Counted from the first letter of the stretch, positions 43,468 through 52,484 are shown. The stretch: DNA of 64,000 nt from Shewanella amazonensis SB2B (GCF_000015245.1 NC_008700.1:1990001-2054000), one strand, 5' to 3'. Translations and numbers: made by a program. The notes: generated by a model not told the origin, from the letters alone.

Positions 43468-43481
43468 TGCATACGTATGCA
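43468..43481. promoter_or_regulatory. Candidate MalR operator 3 (alpha-glucosidase)
   Basis: TGCATACGTATGCA is a perfect 14-bp palindrome, 152 bp upstream of the alpha-glucosidase ATG. It defines the consensus to which operators 1 and 2 are close matches. Confidence 0.82.
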
Positions 43482-43632
43482 GCTCTATTGAAGGCCCTTT
43501 TGCTTGTCACGTATCCTCCATGCAACATCCAGCATCTTGGCTGTACTTACGCATTGGCAACAAAACGCCAACAGCCAGGGGCGTTACAAAGCCGGAAAAC
43601 ACGGCCTAAATGACCTGAATTGAGGGACAACA

Positions 43633-45267
43633 ATGAGCATTCATCCCTGGTGGCGCGGCGCTGCCATCTATCAGATTTACCCGCGCAGTCTTAAGGACAG
43701 TAACGGCGATGGTATTGGCGATCTGCAAGGGATCATCGAGCGTCTGGACTATATTGCCAGCCTCAATGTGGATGCGATTTGGATCTCGCCCTTCTTCCGC
43801 TCTCCCATGAAGGACTTTGGTTACGATATCAGTGACTATCTTGATGTGGACCCCATGTTTGGCACCATGGACGACTTTGATGAGCTTATTGCCAAGGCCC
43901 ATTCTCTGGGGTTGAAGGTGGTTATCGATCAGGTACTCAGCCACACTTCCGACGAACATGCCTGGTTTGCCGAGAGCCGCCAGAGCCGCGACAATCCAAA
44001 GGCCGACTGGTATGTGTGGGCCGATCCCCGAGAAGACGGTACCCCTCCCAACAATTGGCTGGCGATATTCGGTGGCTGCGCCTGGGAATGGGAGCCAAGA
44101 CGCCAGCAGTATTACCTGCACAATTTTTTGAAGAGCCAGCCGGATCTTAACTTTCACTGTGAAGCCGTTCGTCAGGCGGTGCTCAATAACGTAGAGTTCT
44201 GGCTCAAAAAGGGCGTGGATGGTTTCCGGCTCGATGCCATTACTTTTTGTTTCCACGATAAGGCGCTTCGTGACAACCCGGCGAAACCGGCCGATAAGCG
44301 CCAGGGCCGAGGTTTTTCTGAAGACAACCCCTACGCCTATCAGTATCACTGGTACAACAACGAACGTCCCGAAACCCTTGGTTTTATCGAAGATTTAAGA
44401 GCGCTGATTGATCGCTACCCGGGTGCCGTGACCCTCGGTGAAGTCTCAAGCGAAGACTCCCTTGCCACCATGGCCGAATACACCCGGGGCGATAACCGCC
44501 TGCACATGGCCTACAGCTTTGAGCTTTTAACCAAGGACTACAGCGCTGGGTATATCCGCAGCACAGTTGAAGCACTCGAAGGTGCCATCGGTGACGGCTG
44601 GCCGTGCTGGGCCATAGGCAACCACGATGTGGAGCGGGTCATCAGTCGATGGGGGCAGGGTAAGGGCACACCTCAAATGGCCAAGATGCTGTCGGCCATG
44701 CTGGGATGCCTGCGGGGCAGCCTGTGCGTGTATCAGGGCGAAGAGTTGGGGCTTACCGAAGCCGACATCCCCTTTGATGCGCTGCAGGACCCCTTTGGTA
44801 TCGCATTCTGGCCTAACTTTAAAGGCCGCGATGGCTGTCGTACCCCCATGCCCTGGCAAGCCGAAGGCGAATACATGGGATTCGGTGCGACAGCCTCTGG
44901 TGCCATGCCCTGGTTACCGCTGCCAGAAGAACATCGTGCACTGAACGTTGCCGCCCAGAGTGCGAACCCGGACTCGGTGCTCAATCAGTTCAGCCGCTTT
45001 ATGGCATGGCGCCGCACTCAGCCGGCTTTGGTAACTGGTGAAATTAAATTTATTGATAGCAAAGAGCCCGTTCTGGCGTTTGAACGTGTGAGCTCTGATA
45101 AAAAAGTGCTTTGTGTGTTCAATTTATCTGATAAGCCGCAAACGATGACTGTTCCTGGCAGTGAGCCATGGAAGCTCCTTGAAGGCCATGGGCTTGAAGG
45201 TGGTAGTCTGGACGGCGCTGGCACTGTTCGCCTTGCACCCCACGGGGCTCTGTTACTGGGCAACTAA
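43633..45267 (+). CDS. GH13 alpha-glucosidase
   Basis: Cytoplasmic enzyme of 544 residues (no signal peptide). WWRGAAIYQIYPRSLKDSNG is the standard start of oligo-1,6-/alpha-glucosidases. GH13 regions: VIDQVLSHTSD (I), GFRLDAITF with nucleophile D (II), VTLGEVSSED with acid E (III), AIGNHDVERV (IV). The VLSHTSD variant, instead of the usual VNHTSD, resembles GH13_23 alpha-glucosidases such as that of Halomonas. It should split imported maltose and maltodextrins to glucose. ATG 43633 is preceded by GAGGGACAAC. Confidence 0.93.
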   Translation: MSIHPWWRGAAIYQIYPRSLKDSNGDGIGDLQGIIERLDYIASLNVDAIWISPFFRSPMKDFGYDISDYLDVDPMFGTMDDFDELIAKAHSLGLKVVIDQVLSHTSDEHAWFAESRQSRDNPKADWYVWADPREDGTPPNNWLAIFGGCAWEWEPRRQQYYLHNFLKSQPDLNFHCEAVRQAVLNNVEFWLKKGVDGFRLDAITFCFHDKALRDNPAKPADKRQGRGFSEDNPYAYQYHWYNNERPETLGFIEDLRALIDRYPGAVTLGEVSSEDSLATMAEYTRGDNRLHMAYSFELLTKDYSAGYIRSTVEALEGAIGDGWPCWAIGNHDVERVISRWGQGKGTPQMAKMLSAMLGCLRGSLCVYQGEELGLTEADIPFDALQDPFGIAFWPNFKGRDGCRTPMPWQAEGEYMGFGATASGAMPWLPLPEEHRALNVAAQSANPDSVLNQFSRFMAWRRTQPALVTGEIKFIDSKEPVLAFERVSSDKKVLCVFNLSDKPQTMTVPGSEPWKLLEGHGLEGGSLDGAGTVRLAPHGALLLGN

Positions 45268-45562
45268 ATCCGAGAGAGTGGGATTGGCCTGTAAGACATT
45301 GGGTTCGGTGTCATTTGTGGAAGTTTGGTTTAGCTTTGTGTGCAACCGATTAGAGTACAGTTGGGCGCACCAAAGCTGATAATCTGGGTCACCATTGCCC
45401 AGGTCACCATTGCCGGCGTTAAGCAAGTGCCGCCCGCCCATACCAGGGGGAAAAGCCAGCAGCGCCTTGCATATGGGCCCGACGTGAAATACATGGGGTA
45501 AGCTTAGCTGTAGACCTCGACCATAAAATATTGAAATAACGATAATAATCAAGGAGAAAACT
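45268..45562. other. Intergenic region before the sugar MFS gene
   Basis: About 295 bp without a gene. A 13-bp direct repeat GGTCACCATTGCC occurs at 45387-45399 and 45402-45414. No ATACGTAT palindrome is present, so the downstream transporter is either read through from the alpha-glucosidase or controlled separately. No clear terminator was found. Confidence 0.4.
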
Positions 45563-46810
45563 ATGGCTTCCGGCGTACCTGTCACTGCCCGGCATGAAGG
45601 CGCATCCGAGGGGGGACGTTACGGCTTTGCGCTGACCTCACTCACCACATTGTTTTTTATGTGGGGTTTTATTACCTGTCTTAACGACATCCTTATTCCG
45701 CATCTGAAAGCCGTCTTCAGCCTGAACTATGCCCAGGCGATGTTAATTCAGTTTTGTTTCTTTGGTGCCTATTTTCTGGTGTCGGTACCGGCCGGTGTCC
45801 TGGTAAAACGCCTCGGCTACCAAAAGGGCATAGTGGTTGGCTTGTTAACTGCGGCGCTGGGCTGTGGTCTCTTTTATCCGGCGGCGGTATCGGCCACGTA
45901 CGGCGTGTTTTTGGGGGCACTCTTTGTGCTTGCCAGCGGCATTACCGTGCTGCAGGTGGCGGCCAATCCCTATGTGACGGCGCTGGGACCGGTGCAAACA
46001 GCCTCAAGCCGTCTGACCCTGACCCAGGCGTTTAACTCCCTGGGTACCACCATAGCCCCGGCCTTTGGCTCTGTGCTTATCCTGTCGGTGGCCGTTGGCG
46101 CCTCTGCCGAGGCCGAAGCCGATGCGGTCAAGCTGCCCTATCTGCTGCTGTGTGGCATGTTGATTGTGCTGGCGGTGGTGTTTGCACTGCTGAAATTGCC
46201 CCATATCCATGACCAGGAAGATGAGGTGGCCGCGACTGGCCAGAGCGCGCTTGCCCATCGCCATCTGGTGCTCGGCGCCATAGGCATATTCGTTTATGTG
46301 GGCGGTGAAGTGGCCATTGGCAGCTTTTTGGTGAACTTTTTGGGTGAATCCCATGTGGCGGGCATGGCCGAGGCCGATGCAGCCCATTACATCGCCTTTT
46401 ACTGGGGCGGTGCCATGGTGGGGCGTTTTATCGGTGCGGCCGTGATGCAAAAAGTGGATGCCGGCAAGGTGCTGGGCTTCAATGCCACCATGGCGGCCCT
46501 GCTGGTACTGGTTGCCATGAACAGCAGCGGCGCCCTGGCCATGTGGGCGATTCTGGCGGTGGGGCTGTTCAACTCCATTATGTTTCCGACCATCTTCAGT
46601 CTGGCGCTGAAAAACCTGGGCCCGGCGACAGCCCAGGGCTCGGGTATTCTGTGTCTGGCGATTGTGGGCGGCGCCCTGGTGCCGCTGTTGCAGGGGCTTC
46701 TGGCTGATTCTGTCGGCTTGTCTGCCTCATTCATTCTGCCGGTGCTCTGCTATGGCTACATCCTCTTTTATGGCCTGAAAGGCTGTAAGCCTGTAGCCGC
46801 CAAGGCTTGA
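45563..46810 (+). CDS. FucP/GluP family sugar MFS transporter (glucose/galactose type)
   Basis: Inner-membrane symporter of 415 residues with about 12 transmembrane segments. Family motifs are LTTLFFMWGFITCLNDILIP, LVSVPAGVLVKRLGYQKG and VAANPYVTALGP, followed by FNSLGTTIAPAFGS. The FucP/GluP group carries glucose, galactose, fucose or N-acetylglucosamine with protons. Its place after the alpha-glucosidase suggests glucose made outside the cell by glucoamylase as the substrate. The ribosome site AAGGAG precedes ATG 45563. Confidence 0.9.
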   Translation: MASGVPVTARHEGASEGGRYGFALTSLTTLFFMWGFITCLNDILIPHLKAVFSLNYAQAMLIQFCFFGAYFLVSVPAGVLVKRLGYQKGIVVGLLTAALGCGLFYPAAVSATYGVFLGALFVLASGITVLQVAANPYVTALGPVQTASSRLTLTQAFNSLGTTIAPAFGSVLILSVAVGASAEAEADAVKLPYLLLCGMLIVLAVVFALLKLPHIHDQEDEVAATGQSALAHRHLVLGAIGIFVYVGGEVAIGSFLVNFLGESHVAGMAEADAAHYIAFYWGGAMVGRFIGAAVMQKVDAGKVLGFNATMAALLVLVAMNSSGALAMWAILAVGLFNSIMFPTIFSLALKNLGPATAQGSGILCLAIVGGALVPLLQGLLADSVGLSASFILPVLCYGYILFYGLKGCKPVAAKA

Positions 46811-46863
46811 ATACCAGCACCTGTCGCCAGACATGAATGGCGACAGCGACAATAATGTCTGAT

Positions 46864-46889
46864 AAAAGGCGCCGTCAGGGCGCTTTTTT
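46864..46889 (+). terminator. Terminator after the sugar MFS gene
   Basis: AAAAG-GCGCC and GGCGC-TTTTTT pair around GTCAG, 53 bp beyond the transporter stop. The rest of the roughly 350-bp gap to the RNA methyltransferase shows no gene. Confidence 0.82.
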
Positions 46890-47158
46890 ATTGGCTGAAT
46901 ACACAGGGGGTTCTCTGAAAATAGCGATGAGGCGTGATTCTGGGCCGATAGACAATTAACGCCATGCTTTATCGCACGGGTGCTTAAACCGCCTGAATAG
47001 ATCCCCTGGATGAACAACAGACATCCCCAATAGGCTATCGATAAGACAGCCATCCTGACAATCGGCTATCTTATTCCACCATTGCCCGGCGTTCTTCCTT
47101 GCGAAGGGGCGCAATACCTCCTATGATCCCGCAGTTTTTTCAATGCCGGATAGCCACC

Positions 47159-48373
47159 ATGCTCGCATCGCCTTTGTCACCGTCTTCTGCCGAATTGGTT
47201 CTTGGGATCCTCAATCAGGTTCTTATGGAAGGCTCGCCCCTGGACAGGGCCTACTCACGTCATTTTTCGGGTCTGAAACTCGAAAGTGAAGAGCAGGCCA
47301 GAATCGCGACGGTGACCGGTGAGCTTATCCGGCGTTTGAATCTTTTCTGTTTCCTTGCTGACACCACCCCGGAGCGCATCGAGCGCGAAGGGAGCCGGGT
47401 ACTGAATGCCTGGCACAGATTCCATGGTTTGCCCATTCCGCGTCTCAGATACACCCTGGATATTGAAGAGGCGGTCTTTGCTGAGCGCCTCGAGCGGGCC
47501 AAGGCAGAGCCACTGTTGTGGGACGGTTGCCCCGACTGGCTGGATAAACTCGGACAGGCAGAGCTGGGTGATACCTGGGCGGCAGAGCGAGCAGCTCTTT
47601 CTTTGGCCCCCAAGCGCTACTTGCGCACCAATGGCCTTAAGTGTACGCGCGATGAACTGGCAACGCGCCTGGCCGCCGAAGGGGTGCAGACGGTCCCCGT
47701 TGACGGTGTAGAGTCTGCACTGGAGGTGACGTCCAACGCCGCGCTCTTTCGTACCAAGGCCTTTGCCGATGGCTGGTTTGAGCAGCAGGATGCAGGATCA
47801 CAGCTGGTTGCCGCAGCGCTGGATGTGAAACCCGGGATGCGGGTGATTGATGCCTGTGCCGGCGCCGGTGGTAAAACACTGCATCTGGCCGCTGCCATGA
47901 CAGGTAAGGGCAGGCTGCTTGCCATGGACGTTGAGCAGTGGAAGCTGGATAACCTCAAAGAGCGGGCCCGCCGCGCAGGCGCGCACAATGTCGAGACCCG
48001 TCTGATTGCAGGCAGCAAAACCATCAAACGTTTGAAGCTGTCTGCTGACAGACTGCTGCTGGACGTGCCCTGCTCCGGTCTTGGGGTGCTCAAGCGTAAT
48101 CCCGATGCCAAGTGGCGTGATACCGAAGAGCGTTTGCCGGTGCTGATGGAGCTGCAGGCCCATATTCTTGGCAGTTACAGCCGCATGGTGAAGGTGGGAG
48201 GCATTTTGGTGTATGCAACCTGCTCGATAATGCCCTGTGAAAACCGCGGTCAGGTTGATGCATTTTTGGCGGCCAACCCCAACTTCCGCTTGCTGGAAGA
48301 TGAGAATATTACCCCGGCCACGTCAGGATTCGATGGTTTCTATCTGGCCAAATTGGAACGCATCGCCGAATAA
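47159..48373 (+). CDS. RsmB/NOP family SAM-dependent RNA methyltransferase
   Basis: Protein of about 404 residues. The N-terminal part resembles the NusB/RsmB RNA-binding region; the C-terminal half is a Rossmann methyltransferase of the RsmB/Nol1/Sun type: DACAGAGGKTLHLAAAM (SAM site), LLLDVPCSGLGVLKRNPD with the catalytic-loop PC, and VYATCSIMPCENRGQV with the TC cysteine of m5C methyltransferases. The target is probably a cytosine in rRNA; it is not the canonical rsmB, which usually lies by fmt. The start is uncertain: 47159 (MLASPLSPSSAELVLG) fits the family; 47123 and 47099 are also open. Confidence 0.85.
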   Translation: MLASPLSPSSAELVLGILNQVLMEGSPLDRAYSRHFSGLKLESEEQARIATVTGELIRRLNLFCFLADTTPERIEREGSRVLNAWHRFHGLPIPRLRYTLDIEEAVFAERLERAKAEPLLWDGCPDWLDKLGQAELGDTWAAERAALSLAPKRYLRTNGLKCTRDELATRLAAEGVQTVPVDGVESALEVTSNAALFRTKAFADGWFEQQDAGSQLVAAALDVKPGMRVIDACAGAGGKTLHLAAAMTGKGRLLAMDVEQWKLDNLKERARRAGAHNVETRLIAGSKTIKRLKLSADRLLLDVPCSGLGVLKRNPDAKWRDTEERLPVLMELQAHILGSYSRMVKVGGILVYATCSIMPCENRGQVDAFLAANPNFRLLEDENITPATSGFDGFYLAKLERIAE

Positions 48374-48394
48374 ACGGCACTGAGCGGCGTATGC

Positions 48395-48438
48395 GCATTC
48401 TGCCTGTGTCCACCGTGACACCAAGGAGGGCAGAATGC
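48395..48438. repeat. 10-bp inverted repeat downstream of the methyltransferase gene
   Basis: GCATTCTGCC (48395-48404) and GGCAGAATGC (48429-48438) are exact reverse complements 24 bp apart, and the flanks GCGTA and TACGC extend the pairing with a small bulge. It could terminate or stabilise the mRNA, though no T tract follows. Confidence 0.5.
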
Positions 48439-48493
48439 CTACGCAGATGTTACTGACGCCTGTGTTGGTTGCGTTGTTATTCCCCCGCGCCGT

Positions 48494-48535
48494 TATTCTC
48501 GCTTCGCTGCTATTCTCGCTGCGCTGCTATTCCCC
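48494..48535. repeat. Short tandem repeat, 17-bp unit, abutting the yjbQ stop
   Basis: TATTCTCGCTTCGCTGC (48494-48510) is followed directly by TATTCTCGCTGCGCTGC (48511-48527), with one mismatch, and then by a partial third unit TATTCC that overlaps the last codons of yjbQ. Confidence 0.6.
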
Positions 48536-48946
48536 CTGCAGGGTGGCCATAATGCGCCGCTCACCGCCACAGTTACGGTGCTCGCCAAGGTAGATGCCCT
48601 GCCAGGTGCCGAGGGCCAGTCGTCCTTTGCTGATAGGCAGCATCAGACTGGTTCCCAGCAAACTGGATTTAATGTGCGCCGGCATATCGTCAGGCCCTTC
48701 ATAGTCGTGGCGATACCAGGGCTCATTCTCCCTTACTGTCCGATTGAAGAAGCTTTCAAAGTCCTGTCTTACCGTGGGGTCGGCATTTTCATTGAGGCTC
48801 AGTGATGCAGAGGTATGCAACAGCTGCAGATGCAGTAATCCCACACTGACATCGGCAAGCTCTGGCAGCTGGGCGGTTATTTCTTCTGTGACCAAATGAA
48901 ATCCGCGGCTCTTGGGGCCAAGGCTGAAGCTTTTTTGAAACCACAT
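48527..48946 (-). CDS. YjbQ family protein (secondary thiamine-phosphate synthase-like)
   Basis: Protein of 139 residues of the UPF0047/YjbQ family. Conserved blocks: LLHLQLLHTSASLSLNENAD, then NEPWYRHDYEGPDDMPAHIK, LLGTSLMLPISKGRLALGTW and IYLGEHRNCGG with a conserved histidine. Family members show weak thiamine-phosphate synthase activity, which probably is not their main role. The start at 48946 follows AAGGAGA. Longer open frames to 49327 overlap the divergent ppiC gene and are not credible. Confidence 0.88.
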   Translation of the reverse strand: MWFQKSFSLGPKSRGFHLVTEEITAQLPELADVSVGLLHLQLLHTSASLSLNENADPTVRQDFESFFNRTVRENEPWYRHDYEGPDDMPAHIKSSLLGTSLMLPISKGRLALGTWQGIYLGEHRNCGGERRIMATLQGE

Positions 48947-49061
48947 AAGACATCTCCTTTTTTGAACCCGCAGTGTATGAAAGCGCTCTGAGCCATGCAA
49001 GCGCTGCCTTGGGATGAGCTTTGGGGTAGAATAGACACATTGCAAGATTGAGGAGAATCCC

Positions 49062-49340
49062 ATGGCCAGAGCCTGTGCCAGACATATTTTGGTTAAAACC
49101 CGAGAAGAAGCCGAAAAGCTTAAAGCCCGTATCGACAAGGGAGAGGACTTTGGCAAACTGGCCAAGCAGTATTCCCTTTGCCCATCCAAGCGTCGCAGTG
49201 GTGACCTGGGCGAGTTTGGCCCGGGGCAGATGGTTAAAGCCTTTGACGATGTGGTATTCAAAAAGCCGATACTGGAAGTCCATGGCCCGGTAAAAACCCG
49301 CTTTGGTTTCCACCTTATCCAAACCATCTACCGCAACTGA
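49062..49340 (+). CDS. ppiC: Parvulin-type peptidyl-prolyl isomerase PpiC
   Basis: Single-domain parvulin of 92 residues with no signal peptide, so cytoplasmic like E. coli Par10. Motifs: ARHILVKTREEAEKLKARI at the start, YSLCPSKRRSGDLGEFGPGQM in the middle, and VKTRFGFHLIQTIYR at the end, with the active-site cysteine and histidines. AGGAG lies 8 bp before the ATG. The nuclease gene begins only 2 bp after its stop, so the two are cotranscribed. Confidence 0.94.
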   Translation: MARACARHILVKTREEAEKLKARIDKGEDFGKLAKQYSLCPSKRRSGDLGEFGPGQMVKAFDDVVFKKPILEVHGPVKTRFGFHLIQTIYRN

Positions 49341-49342
49341 AG

Positions 49343-51145
49343 TTGGCTAACACCCTCGACGATCCCGATTATTACCTCAGACACTTCAGCGTTTTGCTGA
49401 ATGGTCTTGGTCGCTATCGGGATCTGTTGTCTGAGAATGAACTCAAGCTTCAAGATTGTCCAAATACGCTGCCTTCAGGCGCTCTGAGGCTGCTGGTGCG
49501 GTTACTGAGCCGTCGCGGCGGTTATTTTCGTATCAGCAAGCTGAGTTACCCAGACATCCCAGAATTGGCCCAGGCCTGTGCTGAGCTTGAGCAGCAGGGG
49601 TTTATCACCCTTGGCGAGTCACCCGAGCCGGGCATACTATCATCCCTTATTACCCGTAATGAGCTTGCAGCGGCTATTTCAAAGCTGCAACCTGTCGGTA
49701 TAGAAGAGGATGTGGATACCAGGGCGAGCGCTAAGCACCCTCATGATTCACCGCCGCTCAAAACCGCAACCAAACAGCAACTCATTGCCCATGCTGACAC
49801 CACGTTACTGGCAGATGGCACCACACTTTGGACAGGCATAGCGAGGCAGTTCAGAGATGATGTACTCCGGCTCGATGCTACAGCTGCCTACGACACCTTA
49901 AGGCTGTTGTATTTTGGTAACGCCTGGCAGCAATCGGACGAGTTTGTTGTTACTGAGCTCGGTTATCGCCGCTACGAGGACTATCGGCTGGATGAAGCCA
50001 ACCGACGATTTGATACCCGCCATGAAGTCGAGCTCGCCTTGTTGTGTGCCGATGTAGCCCAAGCGTTGGAAGACACAAGACAGCTGCCTTTGGCCACACT
50101 GGAAGACCTGGTTGAGGTGCTCAAAAGCCAGCTGTCTTCATGTGTGAGCCTGGAATTTTCAGCTGAACCCAAGCCTCAATTTTTGTGTGATACCGGCAGG
50201 CAAGGGCGCAAACTGGGTCATCTGCTCAGCCGTATCGCCAGAGAGTATGAACGCAGGGACTTAACCGAGCAGGCGCTGTTCCTGTATCAAGGCCTTGAGC
50301 TTGTCCCCGCCCGTGAGCGGCGGGTGCGCTGTCTGGAGGCCCTCGGCCGTTACCAGGAGGCCTTTCATGGGGCGAAGGCACTCTTTGAATCGCCTCTGGC
50401 CGACGAGGAGTACCACGCCAGCCTGCGCATGTTGCCAAGACTCGCCAAAAAAGCGGGGTTACGTTGGCATAATCTTGCCCCCTTGAGCCTGTCTGAACAA
50501 AAACTGGAATTGGCCGCTAAGCCTGGGGTTGAGTATGCCGCTCTCAAACACTTTGATGCTCAGGGCATAGCGGGTTGGCACCTCGAAAACGCGTTCAGCT
50601 GTGGCCTTTTCGGTTTGGCGTTGTGGGATATCCTGTTTGCGCCGGTAAAAGGGGCGTTTGATCATCCCTTTCAGACCGCGCCATCGGACATGTATCAGCC
50701 GGAGTTCAGTCAGCGGCGCCAGGCCATGCTGGATGAGCGCTTGTTTGCGCTTAATCAGGGTGATCTTTCCATGCTTAGCCGTCATTTTCACCGTAAGCAC
50801 GGCATTGCCAATGACTGGGTGAATTGGACGTTGTGGAGCGAAACCCTGTTAACCTCTTTGCTGCCGTATCTCACAGGCCCCTTTGTGGCGTCCTTGGTAG
50901 AGAGGTTATTGCAGGACCTGCGTGCCAGACGCAGTGGTTTTCCTGATTTGGTATTGATTCGGGATGGACAACTTGCCTTTGTCGAAGTTAAAGGACCCGG
51001 AGATCGCCTTGCCGATCATCAAAAGGATTGGCTGAGCTGGCTTGGCAACAAAGAGATGGCAAGTGAGGTTCTCTGGGTTACGTGGCGTACTGAGCAAGCG
51101 ACCGATGAGGAAGCGAAAGATGTCATTGGAGCAACACGTCCCTAG
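49343..51145 (+). CDS. FAN1-like VRR-NUC domain nuclease
   Basis: Protein of 600 residues. The C-terminus carries a VRR-NUC restriction-like nuclease core: RSGFPDLVLIRDG with the metal aspartate near residue 534 and AFVEVKGPGDRLADHQKDW with the E-x-K near residue 547. The N-terminal SAP-like and central helical/TPR-like regions fit FAN1, the structure-specific nuclease acting on interstrand crosslinks and 5' flaps. Bacterial homologues are less studied. The start is TTG at 49343, immediately after ppiC with no separate ribosome site, suggesting translational coupling. Domain assignment is firm; the DNA-repair role is inferred from eukaryotic and Pseudomonas homologues. Confidence 0.85.
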   Translation: MANTLDDPDYYLRHFSVLLNGLGRYRDLLSENELKLQDCPNTLPSGALRLLVRLLSRRGGYFRISKLSYPDIPELAQACAELEQQGFITLGESPEPGILSSLITRNELAAAISKLQPVGIEEDVDTRASAKHPHDSPPLKTATKQQLIAHADTTLLADGTTLWTGIARQFRDDVLRLDATAAYDTLRLLYFGNAWQQSDEFVVTELGYRRYEDYRLDEANRRFDTRHEVELALLCADVAQALEDTRQLPLATLEDLVEVLKSQLSSCVSLEFSAEPKPQFLCDTGRQGRKLGHLLSRIAREYERRDLTEQALFLYQGLELVPARERRVRCLEALGRYQEAFHGAKALFESPLADEEYHASLRMLPRLAKKAGLRWHNLAPLSLSEQKLELAAKPGVEYAALKHFDAQGIAGWHLENAFSCGLFGLALWDILFAPVKGAFDHPFQTAPSDMYQPEFSQRRQAMLDERLFALNQGDLSMLSRHFHRKHGIANDWVNWTLWSETLLTSLLPYLTGPFVASLVERLLQDLRARRSGFPDLVLIRDGQLAFVEVKGPGDRLADHQKDWLSWLGNKEMASEVLWVTWRTEQATDEEAKDVIGATRP

Positions 51146-51210
51146 TGGACTTTTTGGAAGGCTTGGATCGCGCCAGGAATAAAGCTTGTCCTATACAATG
51201 GCATGCTCAA

Positions 51211-52281
51211 CTATTTGTTACCCAGCCCGGTATCCAAGGCATCTATCGCCGTATCTGAGTCGGTTACTGTGTCTTTTATGGGGATGTCTTCGGCGTCAAA
51301 AGTCTCTTCGAATACACACACCTGATCTCGTCCTGAACGCTTGGCGCGATACAGGGCAGCATCTGCCCGGTCAAACCAGGGCGGAATATGTTCGCCCGCG
51401 ATCCGCTGGGCGATACCGATGGAACAGGTAATGGTGCTGCCGGGCACCACATCGACACAGCGCAATGCCGCCTGAAACCGCCCGGCGGTTGTCTTGGCAA
51501 GATTGAGCGCAGTCTCATTGAATGCAGAGGGTTCTGTCAGGTTAAACAGCACCAGAAACTCTTCACCACCAAAGCGGTAGGCGGTCGCCACATCCGGCAG
51601 CAGGGCATCCAATAGCTTTCCCAACGATGTCAGCACCTTATCACCCATCTGATGACCATGTACATCGTTGATCCTTTTAAAATGGTCTACATCCAGCAGC
51701 ATGAGTATGGCCTGAGTTGCCGGGGCGAGCGCAGCCAGATCCAACTCCAGTTTGCTTCGATTAAACAAACCCGTAAGAGGATCGCGCTGGGCGATTTGCA
51801 CCAAAGAGTCGTGCTGTTTCGCAAGGATGAAAGCGAAAACTGCGCCAAAAATGATGCAATTGACCGAGGCGACGGCGAAGCGGGCTATCACATCGTTAGC
51901 CTCGACCTGCGCGCCGCAGATGAGGCACAGCGCGGTAAATGCACTCGAGAGCATCAGCGCTGCCCGGATATTAAACAGAAAAAAATAAATGAAGATGGCG
52001 GGAAAGATAAAAATCATCCCGGCGTAGCCAATTTCAAGGCAGGTGGCTGCGATACCAATGGACACCAACAGCAGGGTTACCATACGGTTCACCGGGCTTG
52101 CCTGACCACGGAGTTCTTTTACAAATGACAGGGTGAGTGGGATGAGTGACAGGCCGTAAATAAACACCATGGGCCAGTGTCCGAGGGACACACGATAGGC
52201 GCAGTAAAGCACCAGGGTTGCCATGGCCACGAGATGAAACAGCAGCGCTGCGCGTTTGGGAACCTGCCAGACCAGTTGCAC
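51211..52281 (-). CDS. Diguanylate cyclase with membrane sensor region
   Basis: Protein of 356 residues. The N-terminal half has about six transmembrane segments (residues about 10-175) and resembles an MASE-type sensor. The C-terminal GGEF domain starts at RDPLTGLFNRSKLE and carries an intact active loop FGGEEFLVLF, so it should make c-di-GMP from GTP. The inhibitory I-site arginine is absent: the residues before the loop read LLPDVATAYRFGGEEF instead of RxxD. The start is GTG at 52281. It stands alone, convergent to the nuclease gene. Confidence 0.9.
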   Translation of the reverse strand: MQLVWQVPKRAALLFHLVAMATLVLYCAYRVSLGHWPMVFIYGLSLIPLTLSFVKELRGQASPVNRMVTLLLVSIGIAATCLEIGYAGMIFIFPAIFIYFFLFNIRAALMLSSAFTALCLICGAQVEANDVIARFAVASVNCIIFGAVFAFILAKQHDSLVQIAQRDPLTGLFNRSKLELDLAALAPATQAILMLLDVDHFKRINDVHGHQMGDKVLTSLGKLLDALLPDVATAYRFGGEEFLVLFNLTEPSAFNETALNLAKTTAGRFQAALRCVDVVPGSTITCSIGIAQRIAGEHIPPWFDRADAALYRAKRSGRDQVCVFEETFDAEDIPIKDTVTDSDTAIDALDTGLGNK

Positions 52282-52464
52282 CCTGAGTTACCCGATTGAC
52301 GTCTTGATTGAGGTTACTATACGAAAGGATGACCTGAATTGCTTCTGATTTTTGCGGGATGGTAGAGTAACGAACTGGTAAAGCTTCGTAAGAAAGCGAA
52401 ATATATTGAATTATTGTGGTGCGATGGCTTTAGTGTGGAGGCGGAACAACCGAGGTGCGCCGAT

Positions 52465-52484
52465 AAAGGGGCGACTGTCGCCCC
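52465..52484 (-). terminator. Candidate terminator after hypA
   Basis: On the minus strand GGGGCGA-CAG-TCGCCCC is followed by TTTAT, 29 bp beyond the hypA stop. The T run is short, so strength is doubtful. The remaining about 180 bp up to the diguanylate cyclase gene show nothing else. Confidence 0.6.

Larger units (their letters stand above)
43128..43632. other. Divergent control region of the maltodextrin genes
   Basis: About 500 bp between the TonB receptor (minus) and alpha-glucosidase (plus) genes without a credible gene. It contains two candidate MalR operators, one near each gene (43318-43331 and 43468-43481, 150 bp apart). Their spacing could permit looping by a tetrameric or paired LacI-type repressor, which is inference. 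Confidence 0.7.

Noticed and set aside
48947..49327. N-terminal extension of yjbQ to 49327
   Set aside because: It would overlap the divergent ppiC gene entirely and adds residues not seen in the YjbQ family; a good AAGGAGA precedes the ATG at 48946.
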